A DNA stretch of 64,000 bases from NS-11 sp036505795 (GCA_036505795.1 DASXSU010000031.1:1-64000), one strand, 5' to 3'; shown: positions 8,407 through 17,404, counted from the stretch's first letter. Notes: generated from the letters alone by a model not told the origin. Made by a program: numbers and translations.

Positions 8407-8982
8407 TCACAAGGCCATGATCTTCGCTTTCGGAACCCCTTCACGTAGAATCAGGGCGTGAATTTCTTCCCTTTCGACCAGGTCGGCAATCAGCAGCGCG
8501 TCGTACTCCCAGTTCGCCAAGTTTTTTAAGGTCCATACCGGATAGGACAGAAAGACCTGGTGCTGCTTACCATCGACAAAACCGACCAGTGTCATATTCA
8601 TCTCTCGTAACGAGAGATAGGCAAGCTCTGCCAATTCCCCTGTTCCATAGATAACAACGCGCTTGCCCCCCGCTTTCGACAAATCTGCGAGCCGGTACTT
8701 CAAACGGTCCCGAACATCGCGGTAATAGGATAAGGAATATTCCATGTACAGATAGGTGAGACGGGACTTCTCCGCCACGCCTCGAGTGGTTAAGAGATAT
8801 TTAATACGGTGATGGGGAATGGTGGTAATCTTGATGTAGCCCTTTCGAATAAGCCGCTTGACATAGAGATTCGTCAGACCCAAAGCCACGCCGAGGCTTT
8901 TCGCTAGTGAGCGCTGTGAAACAGTGCTGTCACGAGCAACTTCGTCAAGTAGCCGTAAATCCCGCTGATCCTGCAAGTGCAT
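8407..8982 (-). CDS. Winged-helix transcriptional regulator with a C-terminal Rossmann-like domain
   Basis: 191 residues. The N-terminal part (about 1-70) is a winged helix-turn-helix (RSLAKSLGVALGLTNLYVKRLIRKGYI and a wing around 52-66). The C-terminal part (about 100-190) looks like a small Rossmann fold with VVIYGTGELAELAY as its nucleotide-binding loop, similar to N-terminal domains of polysaccharide-synthesis dehydratases. By inference it is a DNA-binding regulator that senses a dinucleotide or nucleotide sugar. It lies directly upstream of the NusG paralogue in the same direction. The shared intergenic space with the divergent lipoprotein gene (8983-9167) probably holds its promoter and perhaps an operator (GTTCA/TGAAC half-sites at 9009-9023). 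Confidence 0.7.
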   Translation of the reverse strand: MHLQDQRDLRLLDEVARDSTVSQRSLAKSLGVALGLTNLYVKRLIRKGYIKITTIPHHRIKYLLTTRGVAEKSRLTYLYMEYSLSYYRDVRDRLKYRLADLSKAGGKRVVIYGTGELAELAYLSLREMNMTLVGFVDGKQHQVFLSYPVWTLKNLANWEYDALLIADLVEREEIHALILREGVPKAKIMAL

Positions 8983-9167
8983 GAAAACCCTTACGTCTTA
9001 CGTTGAGTGTTCACGATTTGAACATATTTACAAATGCCGGATCAAGTAGAAAGTGGGGACCGATTATGGTTGGTGAATCCGCCTGCCGCAGCAAAACGCT
9101 TTCTGTTGATCCCCAGAATGATTTGTGCAATAAAGCCAACCGGGCAGTCGGGGTTTGTGACGGGAAC

Positions 9168-9635
9168 ATGATGAAGAACGCCGGCATCATTTTATGGCTT
9201 TTTTACGGCCTGACGGCTCTTGGAGTCGCGGGCTGTCAGCATCAGACTCCTGCGTCTGAGCAGCAATATCGTCAGGAAGTCCGTTTCCGTGGCGCCTGGG
9301 ACTATGCCATTGGTCGTCTCTCCTACGATGAAGTCCTGGAGTCATGGGGCCCTCCAACTTCTCTGCTTAGTGGCTATTCCCCGCAGGGCGGAACATTGGA
9401 TTCAGCGCCGATTCTTGCCAATTGGCACTGGAACCATTCGCTTCCCGACATCGCCCCGCATTTTCCCGACGGCAGCCTCAGGTTCGGCGAGCAGATGGAA
9501 TTAGTATTTGATCGGGAAACCAAGCGACTCATAGACTGGAAATACTGGGCATGGGGACCCACCTCACTTTTGTATAGGCACGAAGACAGTCAGAAAGCTG
9601 TGCTACCGACCGGCGGGATTTCTATTACTCAATGA
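9168..9635 (+). CDS. Small predicted lipoprotein of unknown function
   Basis: 155 residues, on the opposite strand to its neighbours. The N-terminus is a lipoprotein signal peptide: a hydrophobic stretch (6-21) ending in a lipobox with the acylated cysteine at 23. I chose ATG at 9168 (another follows directly) because the upstream extension to 9003 does not look like a signal peptide. The mature part is rich in Trp and aromatic residues (WDYAIGRLSYDEVLESWGPP, then a WHWN stretch) and resembles small SmpA-like envelope lipoproteins in size. I do not recognise the family. It probably sits at the outer membrane. Confidence 0.65.
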   Translation: MMKNAGIILWLFYGLTALGVAGCQHQTPASEQQYRQEVRFRGAWDYAIGRLSYDEVLESWGPPTSLLSGYSPQGGTLDSAPILANWHWNHSLPDIAPHFPDGSLRFGEQMELVFDRETKRLIDWKYWAWGPTSLLYRHEDSQKAVLPTGGISITQ

Positions 9636-9666
9636 TCGTAGATGCGAGTGGCGGAGCGAGGCGGAG

Positions 9667-10680
9667 TCATCCGATCCGATAATATTCGCGATACCAGGCG
9701 ACAAACCGCGCGATACCGGTCTCGAGGGGCGTCGCCGGCTTAAATCCGACATCCCGCACCAGATCCTCCACGTCGGCATACGTCTCGGGCACGTCTCCCG
9801 CTTGGAGGGGCATCATGTTCTTCTCCGCCTTCCTGCCAAGTTGCGTTTCCAGGACTCCGATAAACTGCAGCAGATCGACCGGCTGGTTATTGCCGATATT
9901 ATAGATCTTATACGGAGCTAGGCTGCTACCGGGATCCGGTCTCTCCCCGGACCAACTCGTGTTGGGAGTCGGCGGTCGGTCTAACAGCCGCACCATCCCC
10001 TCCACGATGTCATCGATGTAGGTGAAGTCCCGTCGCATCTTTCCAAAGTTGAAGACATTGATCGGCTCGTCATTGAGGATGGCCTTGGTGAACAGGAACA
10101 ATGCCATGTCGGGTCGGCCCCACGGTCCATAGACCGTAAAAAACCGCAAACCGGTGACCGGCAGTCGATACAGGTGGCTGTAAGCATGCGCCATCAATTC
10201 GTTGGCTTTCTTGCTGGCCGCGTACAGGCTGATCGGATGATCGACATTGTCATGGACAGAGAAAGGCATGCGTGTATTGGCGCCGTAGACCGAACTCGAT
10301 GAAGCAAAGATGAGATGCTTTGTCTTGAAGTGCCGGCAGCATTCTAGAATTTGCGCAAAGCCCACTAGATTGCTGTCAATGTAAGCGAACGGATTTTTCT
10401 CGGCATAGCGCACGCCTGCTTGCGCGGCAAGGTTGACGACAATATCGGGAACCTGCTCCGTAAAGAGCTGGCGCATCCCGTCGCGATCAGCAAGGTCCAG
10501 CCTGGAAAAGGTGAAATTTGGCTGGCGCTGTAATTGAGCCAGCCGCGCTTCCTTGAGCGTGACATCGTAGTACTCGTTGAGATTGTCCAGGCCAAGAATC
10601 TCATCGCCGCGGGCCAGGAGTCTCTTTGCCAGATGAAATCCGATAAAGCCCGCTGCGCCGGTAATCAGAATTTTGGCCAC
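9667..10680 (-). CDS. UDP-glucuronate 4-epimerase-like SDR
   Basis: 337-residue extended SDR with TGAAGFIG at 7-14 and a YAASK catalytic motif. The stretch after the loop (LDNLNEYYDVTLKEARL) is characteristic of the LspL/CapI/GAE group, which converts UDP-glucuronate to UDP-galacturonate. This fits the UDP-glucuronate decarboxylase two genes upstream, since both would draw on UDP-glucuronate. No UDP-glucose dehydrogenase is in the window. About 73 bases separate it from the gene upstream, with no clear promoter. Confidence 0.82.
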   Translation of the reverse strand: MAKILITGAAGFIGFHLAKRLLARGDEILGLDNLNEYYDVTLKEARLAQLQRQPNFTFSRLDLADRDGMRQLFTEQVPDIVVNLAAQAGVRYAEKNPFAYIDSNLVGFAQILECCRHFKTKHLIFASSSSVYGANTRMPFSVHDNVDHPISLYAASKKANELMAHAYSHLYRLPVTGLRFFTVYGPWGRPDMALFLFTKAILNDEPINVFNFGKMRRDFTYIDDIVEGMVRLLDRPPTPNTSWSGERPDPGSSLAPYKIYNIGNNQPVDLLQFIGVLETQLGRKAEKNMMPLQAGDVPETYADVEDLVRDVGFKPATPLETGIARFVAWYREYYRIG

Positions 10681-10753
10681 GCGCGTCTTCCCGCCTCTAC
10701 CAGATTGATTCGTTGACGTGGCTCAATGGCTGGAAAGATGAGCCCTTACACCT

Positions 10754-11530
10754 TTACGGGGTACCGGGGTCATACGGCACTTCGGTAAAGATCGGTCCAT
10801 ATTTAGAAATCAATCCCTTACACTCCACCGCCTCGCTTGCCAGTCGCTCCATATTGTCGCGCACGATCTTCGTGTAGAGCTCTTCGATCTTCGACGGTCG
10901 GGCTTTGTACTCCCGGACTCCGTACTGATCAAGAGATGGCATTCGGCGCAGGATATTCGCGTTCGGATGCTCGCCAGGGATCATCTCGATATATTCGTTG
11001 GCCCACAATGGCGGCTCTTTGCTGACTTGTGTCCAGTGCGGCGTGATGCAGTGAAACCCATGCTTATCAAGTTCCCCCCGAACCAGCAGAGGCCCGATCT
11101 CCTTACCGAGAAAGTTCAAATCACAAGCGGCGCGCGCTGAGGGCGCGAGGCTCTCGAAAATTCCTTTGCGGCAGATCAAACTTTTCGGATCCTTGGCGAG
11201 GGTAAAACACGGCCGCCCGTCACGCTTGCGAATTGCCTCCCAGCCGTTCGCAGTAATCCGTGAGTCTTCGGGCAGAAAGACCCAATAATCGCCGGCGCAG
11301 TTGGCATCGCAAAGAAGATAGTTATACCCCACGTTTTTGGGAACTGGGTTTCGAATGACCGGGATACCGAGGGACGGAAAGTCGCACCCGTTCTGGATAA
11401 GCGTTAGTTGTACTCCGGTCTTTTGAAGGGCGGCCACCTGGGCGTGAAGGAAATAGTTGTGATGCTGAAGCTCCGCGTCGGGATCATTCGGAAAGACGAC
11501 GGTCGCACAGATGAAACAGTGAAGCTTCAT
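10754..11530 (-). CDS. Unknown protein, possibly a glycosyltransferase-like enzyme
   Basis: 258 residues, no signal peptide or membrane segment. The centre (VGYNYLLCDANCAGDYWVFL, about 67-86) resembles the strand-loop region around the DxD site of GT-A folds, with an ...LPEDSRI turn after it, but I cannot place it in a family. It is rich in Cys, His and Trp. The start overlaps the uxs stop by 4 bases (ATGA), and the surrounding genes are sugar-nucleotide enzymes and glycosyltransferases, so a role in polysaccharide assembly is likely. The function is open. Confidence 0.6.
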   Translation of the reverse strand: MKLHCFICATVVFPNDPDAELQHHNYFLHAQVAALQKTGVQLTLIQNGCDFPSLGIPVIRNPVPKNVGYNYLLCDANCAGDYWVFLPEDSRITANGWEAIRKRDGRPCFTLAKDPKSLICRKGIFESLAPSARAACDLNFLGKEIGPLLVRGELDKHGFHCITPHWTQVSKEPPLWANEYIEMIPGEHPNANILRRMPSLDQYGVREYKARPSKIEELYTKIVRDNMERLASEAVECKGLISKYGPIFTEVPYDPGTP

Positions 11531-12522
11531 AGGAGCCGTTTTCGAAAGTATGCAATCGTACGCTGCAGACCTTCATCGAGGCTCACCTTCGGCTCCCAGC
11601 CGAGGAGCTTTCGCGCGCGCGTGATATCCGGGCGGCGCACCTTCGGATCATCCGCCGGCAGCGGCTTGAACTCGATAGGAATCCCCGTATCAATCAATGC
11701 TTGCACCTTCTGCGCGATTTCTAAGACCGAAAGTTCCTGCGGGTTGCCGATGTTCGTCGGATCATGGACGGATGCCGCACTGCGCTGGTAAATAAACGTC
11801 CGGTCGGTGCGCTCCTCGTGCGTCTTGTCCGAGGGCACCAGCAGCAGCCGGGTGATCCCCTCGATCAAATCGTCCACATAGCAAAAACTGCGCGTCTGGC
11901 TGCCATCGCCGTAGACTGTCAGTGGTTGCCCGGTCAAGGCTTGCACGATAAAGTTGGAGACGACGCGCCCATCCTTTGGCCGCATGGCCGGCCCATAGGT
12001 GTTGAAAATGCGCACGATCCGCGTATCGACGCCGTGATACCGATGGTAGGCCATGGTCATGGCCTCGGCAAAACGCTTGGCCTCGTCGTACACCCCACGG
12101 GGACTGATCGGATTGACATTGCCCCAATATTCCTCCGGCTGCGGGGAAACCAAGGGATCGCCGTAGACCTCGGAAGTGCTGGCCAGCAGGAAGCGTGCGT
12201 TCTTGGCCTTCGCCAGCCCTAAGGCCTTGTGTGTTCCCAGGGCGCCGACCTTCAAGGTCGCGATGGGAAACTCTAGATAGTCTTGCGGGCTCGCGGGCGA
12301 GGCAAAATGCATCACCGCGCCGAGGGGACCGGCCACATGCAGGTAGTCGCAGACGTTGTACTTGACGAAGGTGAACCGTTCATGGCCGATGAGATGCGCG
12401 ACATTGTCCATCCAACCCGTAATGAGGTTATCAATGCAGATGACCTCGTGCTCAAGGCCGATCAGCCGCTGGCACAGGTGGCTGCCCAGAAACCCAGCTC
12501 CGCCGGTGACGACTACGCGCAT
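11527..12522 (-). CDS. uxs: UDP-glucuronate decarboxylase (UDP-xylose synthase)
   Basis: 331-residue extended SDR: TGGAGFLG near residue 6, then a STSEVYGDP motif, the family's PEEYWGNVNPISPRG segment and the YDEAK catalytic motif. These are characteristic of UDP-glucuronate decarboxylases, which make UDP-xylose via a 4-keto intermediate. ATG at 12522 follows the stop of the glycosyltransferase upstream by 2 bases; the frame is open up to 12642 but that part lies inside the upstream gene. With the UDP-glucuronate epimerase nearby, it suggests that pentose and uronic-acid residues are available to the polysaccharide. Confidence 0.87.
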   Translation of the reverse strand: MRVVVTGGAGFLGSHLCQRLIGLEHEVICIDNLITGWMDNVAHLIGHERFTFVKYNVCDYLHVAGPLGAVMHFASPASPQDYLEFPIATLKVGALGTHKALGLAKAKNARFLLASTSEVYGDPLVSPQPEEYWGNVNPISPRGVYDEAKRFAEAMTMAYHRYHGVDTRIVRIFNTYGPAMRPKDGRVVSNFIVQALTGQPLTVYGDGSQTRSFCYVDDLIEGITRLLLVPSDKTHEERTDRTFIYQRSAASVHDPTNIGNPQELSVLEIAQKVQALIDTGIPIEFKPLPADDPKVRRPDITRARKLLGWEPKVSLDEGLQRTIAYFRKRLL

Positions 12523-12524
12523 GT

Positions 12525-13319
12525 TTATCCCCGTTCGACCAGCGCGTGCCCGTATCGAAGCTGTTCGTACCGCTCGATCATGGCGTCCTGAAAGTCTGTC
12601 CACCGGCGCTGGAACCAGTTGCCCCGGACGGTGCGACCCCATTTTTTTTGAAAGTACTCCGAATTTTTTGCCGGATAGCTCTTGGTCTCGAGTCGCTTGA
12701 TGGCTTTCTGCGTGACCATACCAAAATGATGGATAAAGGCTGACCCCGTCACGGCTGCGCTAAAGCCGGCCTTCTGGGAGCGCCACAGAAAATCGATGTC
12801 TTCGCAACCTCCATACACAAACTCTTCGTCGAAGAGTCCGATGCGATCAAACACCTCGCGTCGGATGAACATACAGGGTCCACGCAGTCCTCGACGAGTG
12901 GCGGCCCGGCACGCAGTCGTGAACTCCGCCGCGTAACGGTCCAGTTCATAATCTAGGGGCCCTTCACGCATGGCTGGGCTCACAATACCACATCCCTTTT
13001 CCTCCATGAAACTTAGGAGGGCCGGCAACCATCCCGGCGTCAGAACGATGTCGTTGCTTAAAATGCCGATCACGTCGCCGCGACTGGCGCGAATGCCCTG
13101 ATTCCATCCCTTAGCGCATCCGAGATTCGTCACATTGGTAATGACCCGTATGTCCGTGCCCTTGAGATATTCTGACGTGCCGTCGGTGGACCCATTATCT
13201 ACAATAATGAGTTCTCCGGCCTTGTCCGGCAACCGTTGGATGGACTCCACGCACTGCATCGTATGCATGAGCTGGTTGTAGACCGGGATGACGAGGCTGA
13301 CGCGGTCGAAGGTGATCAC
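12525..13319 (-). CDS. Family 2 glycosyltransferase
   Basis: 264 residues with a GT-A fold. It has SLVIPVYNQ at the N-terminus, the DNGSTDGT motif, a SND metal-binding equivalent of DxD near 90, and the EEFVYGGCEDIDFLWR acceptor-side motif common in rhamnosyl- and similar transferases. It likely transfers one sugar from a nucleotide donor to the growing glycan on the cytoplasmic side of the inner membrane. It overlaps the GT4 gene upstream by 4 bases. The coding strand carries an A8 run (12642-12649) encoding Gln-Lys-Lys; the frame is intact. Confidence 0.85.
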   Translation of the reverse strand: MITFDRVSLVIPVYNQLMHTMQCVESIQRLPDKAGELIIVDNGSTDGTSEYLKGTDIRVITNVTNLGCAKGWNQGIRASRGDVIGILSNDIVLTPGWLPALLSFMEEKGCGIVSPAMREGPLDYELDRYAAEFTTACRAATRRGLRGPCMFIRREVFDRIGLFDEEFVYGGCEDIDFLWRSQKAGFSAAVTGSAFIHHFGMVTQKAIKRLETKSYPAKNSEYFQKKWGRTVRGNWFQRRWTDFQDAMIERYEQLRYGHALVERG

Positions 13320-14455
13320 ACGAAAACCCTTTCGATCCTCGGATGAGGACGCTGCAAGGCGAAGTCGTAGGCCGCCTTGAGTTGCTGAATCATGCTGCTA
13401 TGGGAGAAGAGTGAGCCGACACGCGCGCGACCTGCTTTTCCCATTGCGCCAGCACGGGCCGGGTCTCTCAGCAGCGCGATCACAGCCTCAGCCAGGGCGG
13501 GCGCGTCACCGGAAGGGACCAGTAGTCCTGTTTCACCGTTGTTCACGATCTCCGGAAGGCCTCCCGTGAGCGTCGCAACCACCGGCCTTTCCATGGCCAT
13601 GGCCTCGAGGACGGCAATTCCAAACCCTTCCATCAAAGCCGGATGTACATAAACGGTAAATGCGGCAAGAAAGTCATCGACCGCCGCCTGGAACCCGGCA
13701 AAATGCACGCGGTCTTCGAGGCCGAGGGCGGCGACTCGAGCCCGTAACTTGCGTTCGTGGTCTGCCTCCCCCGTTCCGATCACGAGATAATGTGCGGCCG
13801 GAAAGGCGCTGAGGATACTCGGCAGAGCTGTCAACATGACCTCGTATCCCTTGCGTGAAAAGAGGCTACCAACCGTCCCCAGAAGCGGAGCGTCGGCAGG
13901 GATGCCAAACCTCGCCCGAACCGCAAGGGTTGTGGATTCGGCAGCAGCACGTCGAAGCTCCAAACCGCTGTACACGGTCTTCACCCGCTCAACCGAGATT
14001 CCCCCGCTGATCAAGGCATCTTGAATTCGACGGGACACCGCGAGTAAGAGATTCGCCTTGTCCAAATCATACTGCCGGACTTTCGAAGGCTCGATCTCCT
14101 GCCGGACATGCGCGATAACAGGAAGGCCGGTATCGGCAGCCGCCCCGAACGTTTGAGGCATCCACCAGATGTCATTGACATGCAGGAGAATCGGCTGCAC
14201 CTCGCGAATGACTTTGCGTAGCTGGCGCACTGAGTACGTCCGCTGTACGTAGCCCAGGAATTTGCGCCAGGGCGGCAGGACGACGGTATGATGTTCGATC
14301 TTCCTGCCATCAAGTTCTCGCACAAAGGGCCCTTCTGCCGGACAGGCGACGACCGGGTGATATCCCAGGGTCGGAAGATCGTCCAGGATTCGCAGCAACT
14401 CCCGCTCGGCACCGCCGATTTCGGTCACCCCATGGATGATTAAGAGCTTAATCAC
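13316..14455 (-). CDS. Family 4 glycosyltransferase
   Basis: 379-residue GT-B glycosyltransferase. The N-terminal domain has IGGAERELLRIL near 14-25, typical of GT4. The C-terminal donor-binding domain has GTVGSLFSRKGYEVML and the EGFGIAVLEAMA motif with the two glutamates that contact the nucleotide sugar. It retains the anomeric configuration of the donor, as known for the family; donor and acceptor are unknown. It is coupled to the GT2 gene downstream and is followed at only 8 bases by the methyltransferase gene upstream. Confidence 0.87.
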   Translation of the reverse strand: MIKLLIIHGVTEIGGAERELLRILDDLPTLGYHPVVACPAEGPFVRELDGRKIEHHTVVLPPWRKFLGYVQRTYSVRQLRKVIREVQPILLHVNDIWWMPQTFGAAADTGLPVIAHVRQEIEPSKVRQYDLDKANLLLAVSRRIQDALISGGISVERVKTVYSGLELRRAAAESTTLAVRARFGIPADAPLLGTVGSLFSRKGYEVMLTALPSILSAFPAAHYLVIGTGEADHERKLRARVAALGLEDRVHFAGFQAAVDDFLAAFTVYVHPALMEGFGIAVLEAMAMERPVVATLTGGLPEIVNNGETGLLVPSGDAPALAEAVIALLRDPARAGAMGKAGRARVGSLFSHSSMIQQLKAAYDFALQRPHPRIERVFV

Positions 14456-14463
14456 TCGATGGC

Positions 14464-15228
14464 TTAATTGACAAGTGAATCATTCGGCTTCCTAATGGCT
14501 CCTACACGATAATTAAACAGGACCGCCGCACAGTCTTGTTCTCTCGCAAAATCCGTAAAGGCGCTATTCCAATCGGTGTCATCTGACAACAGCAGCCCTC
14601 CGGGGCGAAGATACGGCCAGGCAGCCTTGTATTCTAGGAGCATATGATCGTACGTATGCAAGCTGTCATGAATGAAGATGTCGATCCTTTTCAGTTTCCG
14701 CAAAAGTTCAGGAAGCAACTCTTTGGCATCTCCAAGATGCAGGTGCCAGCGGGCTCTGAGACTATTCGGAACGAGCCACCCTGTTTGTCTCTCTCGAGCC
14801 ATCACATCTTTCTGGCGGGCCCCATTGCCCAAATCCACATCTTGGTTGGGAAGATCAATAGAATGAAGTACGCCATGACCATTTCGCTGCATCGCGAGCA
14901 ATATGAATCGTGACGACAGGCCGTCGCAGACGCCGGTTTCAAGGATGACATCGGGATTCATAAGGCGCACAAGGCCGTAGTACACGATGGGGTGCATCGG
15001 CATGCCCGACAACCCATCGAGTTCTTGAAACAGTGCCTCCTCGCACTCGAGCTCATATAACACCGCTTCTACGCGCTCCTTGTCTGCGCCGGTGAGTTCC
15101 GCAATTTTCTCAAATCGGCCGATGTAATCAATCCAATGTTGCCTCAGACAGGTGAATTTCTTCGGGTGACGATAGATAAAGCGCAGCGCAAACGGCAGAA
15201 ATGAGCGCAGGATGAGAGCGGGTCTCAT
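14464..15228 (-). CDS. SAM-dependent class I methyltransferase
   Basis: 254 residues. The core has motif I (ILETGVCDGLSSRF, about 97-110), an acidic end of strand 2 (LHSIDLPN) and a late RPGGLLLSDDTDW segment, as in the Methyltransf_24/CmcI-like group. It probably O-methylates a sugar or lipid-linked glycan; such caps are common in polysaccharide loci. It overlaps the heptosyltransferase-like gene upstream by 4 bases. A tRNA or small-molecule substrate is less likely given the neighbours. Confidence 0.75.
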   Translation of the reverse strand: MRPALILRSFLPFALRFIYRHPKKFTCLRQHWIDYIGRFEKIAELTGADKERVEAVLYELECEEALFQELDGLSGMPMHPIVYYGLVRLMNPDVILETGVCDGLSSRFILLAMQRNGHGVLHSIDLPNQDVDLGNGARQKDVMARERQTGWLVPNSLRARWHLHLGDAKELLPELLRKLKRIDIFIHDSLHTYDHMLLEYKAAWPYLRPGGLLLSDDTDWNSAFTDFAREQDCAAVLFNYRVGAIRKPNDSLVN

Positions 15229-16253
15229 ACTGTTTTCAGTTCCTCTCTGACGGTCTGCCAGACTTCATCCAGGCTAATCAATCGCATGCAATTTTCGTCC
15301 CCTCTCAGGCAATCGGGATGAAAACAGCTGCGGCAGTCAATCTGTTTGTACAAAGTCCGGTGCCCCATCCCCCATGGGCCCCAGATGGCCGGATTGGAAG
15401 GACCGAAGAGGCCGACCACCCTGGTCCCGACGGCGGCGGCCATATGCATCGGCCCATTGTCATTGGTGATCATCAGTGCGGCGCGCTCCAACACTGCTGC
15501 AAGCTCCTGCAGCCTCGTCTTGCCAGCGAGACTCCGGCACGGACTTGTCATCGACCGCGCAATTTCCTCTATGACCTGCCGATCCTGCTCGCTCCCCAAG
15601 AACAACGCCTGCATTCCGCTCTGGGTTTGAATACGGTCAGCGAGGGCAGCAAACCGCTGTGCGGGCCATGCTTTGAACCACCACCGCGCCCCGGGGTGAA
15701 GACAAACAAATGCTCTCTCCGGCTCGACCTGCACTTCCTGGAGCAAACGTTGCGCAGCCTGTCGGGCATCACGGGTGACCGTAATGTGCAGAGCCGGCAT
15801 ACCACCAGCGAGTCCAAGAGCTGCAACCGCCGCCAGATGATAGTGAGTGGTGTGCATCATGAATCGGTCGGCCTGTACGATGTGAGTATAGAGGCGTCCT
15901 CGCCATCGATCCTCGCTGTTGTAGCCCACACGGGCCGGCGCACCGGAAAGCCAACTAAGGATCGCGGAACGGTCGCCGTCAGTGAGGTCCACGACCACAT
16001 CAAATTGTCGCCGACGAAGGTGTGCCACCATCCGCCACTGCCGATACATCATTGTCCGGTCGACCACCAACAGCTCATCAAGCGCCGGATGACCCTGGAC
16101 CACGTCCTCAGTTCCCGCGTTTACCAGCATCGTGATCCGCGCTTTGGGAAAGCCTTCCCGCAAACGACTCAGCACGGGCGTCGACAGGACGACATCGCCG
16201 ATATAGCGGAGCTTGATGACGAGGATGCTCCGGGGATGTTCAATGTGCATCAT
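15225..16253 (-). CDS. Family 9 glycosyltransferase (heptosyltransferase-like)
   Basis: About 342 residues with the GT9 pattern: ILVIKLRYIGDVVLSTP at the N-terminus, a HPGARWWFKAWP donor-site segment and TNDNGPMHMAAAVGTRVVGLFGP near the C-terminus. These enzymes add heptose from ADP-heptose to the LPS core or to related glycans. The start is ATG at 16253 or the adjacent ATG at 16250; both overlap the stop of the GT4 gene upstream. The frame runs on to 16514, but that part is inside the neighbour. It is one of three GT9 genes here and sits with the polysaccharide genes, apart from the core operon. Confidence 0.85.
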   Translation of the reverse strand: MMHIEHPRSILVIKLRYIGDVVLSTPVLSRLREGFPKARITMLVNAGTEDVVQGHPALDELLVVDRTMMYRQWRMVAHLRRRQFDVVVDLTDGDRSAILSWLSGAPARVGYNSEDRWRGRLYTHIVQADRFMMHTTHYHLAAVAALGLAGGMPALHITVTRDARQAAQRLLQEVQVEPERAFVCLHPGARWWFKAWPAQRFAALADRIQTQSGMQALFLGSEQDRQVIEEIARSMTSPCRSLAGKTRLQELAAVLERAALMITNDNGPMHMAAAVGTRVVGLFGPSNPAIWGPWGMGHRTLYKQIDCRSCFHPDCLRGDENCMRLISLDEVWQTVREELKTV

Positions 16254-17377
16254 GTGTGGACAAGGCGGGACTCGGCCTCCGTCGCGAGATCGGCATATAC
16301 GGCTAAAAGCTCGCGCGCCGAGCGGTCCCACCCGAAACTCTTCGCGCGGATCGGCCCTCGACGATGAAGCTCTTCGCGGACATCCGCGCTTGAAAGAACT
16401 TTTGCAATGGCGTTTGCAATCGCCTCCACGCTGGTTGGGTCCACAAGGATCGCCGCATCGCCTGCCACCTCCGGCAGCGCCGAGGTGTTCGAACAGATCA
16501 CCGGCGCGCCGCATGCCATCGCCTCGAGCACCGGCATTCCGAATCCCTCATAGAGGGATGGGAAGACAAAGGCGGAGCAGGACGAGTAAAGGGCCCGCAG
16601 ATCCTCTGTCGGCACATGACCGGGGAACAGGACGGCCGATTGCAGCTTGGTTTGATGGACCGTTTTGTGCAGCAAGCCGCTTCCGCGATCCACTCCTCCC
16701 ACCACGACCAAGTGAAATCCGTCACGAAGTCCTGGAACTCGGCCAAACGCTTCAAGGACCCGCACAATGTTTTTGCGCGGCTCGGCGCCGCCGGTGGCAA
16801 GAATAAATTGCTCCCGCACAATACCGCAGCGGGCCTTCACCGAGTCAATTACAAATTTATCTCCGATGGGATAGAAGTCTGCACCCGCTCCATTGCTGAC
16901 AACGGCGATCCGATGGCGCGGAACACCGTATAACTCCGCGATATCAGAAGCCGTATGCTGAGAGACGGCGATCACCCGTGAGGCTCGAAGCGCTGTTCGT
17001 CGGCCTCGGCGAAAAGAGGACTGCTGACCGAAGAGCTTGCGTGACGGCTGAGGGATTCGATCCAGCGCCAAGTCATGAATTGTGACCACCCCACCATAAC
17101 GTCCCCATCCTCGAAGCTTGTAATTCATCCCATGAAAGATGTCCACGCGGTCCCAGCGTGCCCGGCTTCCCATGAGCCATGCGGGGCAACGAACGAGTTT
17201 TGCATTGGAAAACTTGTCCAACGCGGCGACATCAGCATCCGGAAGAGGATGTGGGGTATACAGATAATACTGATGCTCGGGAGATATCGCGATCAGGGCC
17301 CTGACAAGTTGTTCCACATAGGTCCCGACGCCGGCCCGCGTTCCCACAAGAGGGCTGACGTCCAGTGCAAGTCGCAT
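16250..17377 (-). CDS. Family 4 glycosyltransferase
   Basis: 375-residue GT-B enzyme. The N-terminus LALDVSPLVGTRAGVGTYVEQL is typical of GT4 mannosyl/rhamnosyl-type transferases. The C-terminal domain has LATGGAEPRKNI and YEGFGMPVLEAMACGAPVI with the paired glutamates. It likely adds one residue of the surface glycan from a nucleotide sugar. It ends in a 4-base overlap with the heptosyltransferase-like gene and follows the radical SAM gene by 27 bases. Confidence 0.87.
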   Translation of the reverse strand: MRLALDVSPLVGTRAGVGTYVEQLVRALIAISPEHQYYLYTPHPLPDADVAALDKFSNAKLVRCPAWLMGSRARWDRVDIFHGMNYKLRGWGRYGGVVTIHDLALDRIPQPSRKLFGQQSSFRRGRRTALRASRVIAVSQHTASDIAELYGVPRHRIAVVSNGAGADFYPIGDKFVIDSVKARCGIVREQFILATGGAEPRKNIVRVLEAFGRVPGLRDGFHLVVVGGVDRGSGLLHKTVHQTKLQSAVLFPGHVPTEDLRALYSSCSAFVFPSLYEGFGMPVLEAMACGAPVICSNTSALPEVAGDAAILVDPTSVEAIANAIAKVLSSADVREELHRRGPIRAKSFGWDRSARELLAVYADLATEAESRLVHT

Positions 17378-17404
17378 TGCCTCACCTCGTTGAGCCCCAT
17401 GATG

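Noticed and set aside
8392..8412. GTGACC/GGTCAC hairpin after the winged-helix gene
   Set aside because: Arms of only 6 bases and no U-run; not supported as a terminator.
15318..16367. A 349-codon open frame on the plus strand
   Set aside because: It is antisense to the GT9 gene, and its translation has no domain-like pattern.
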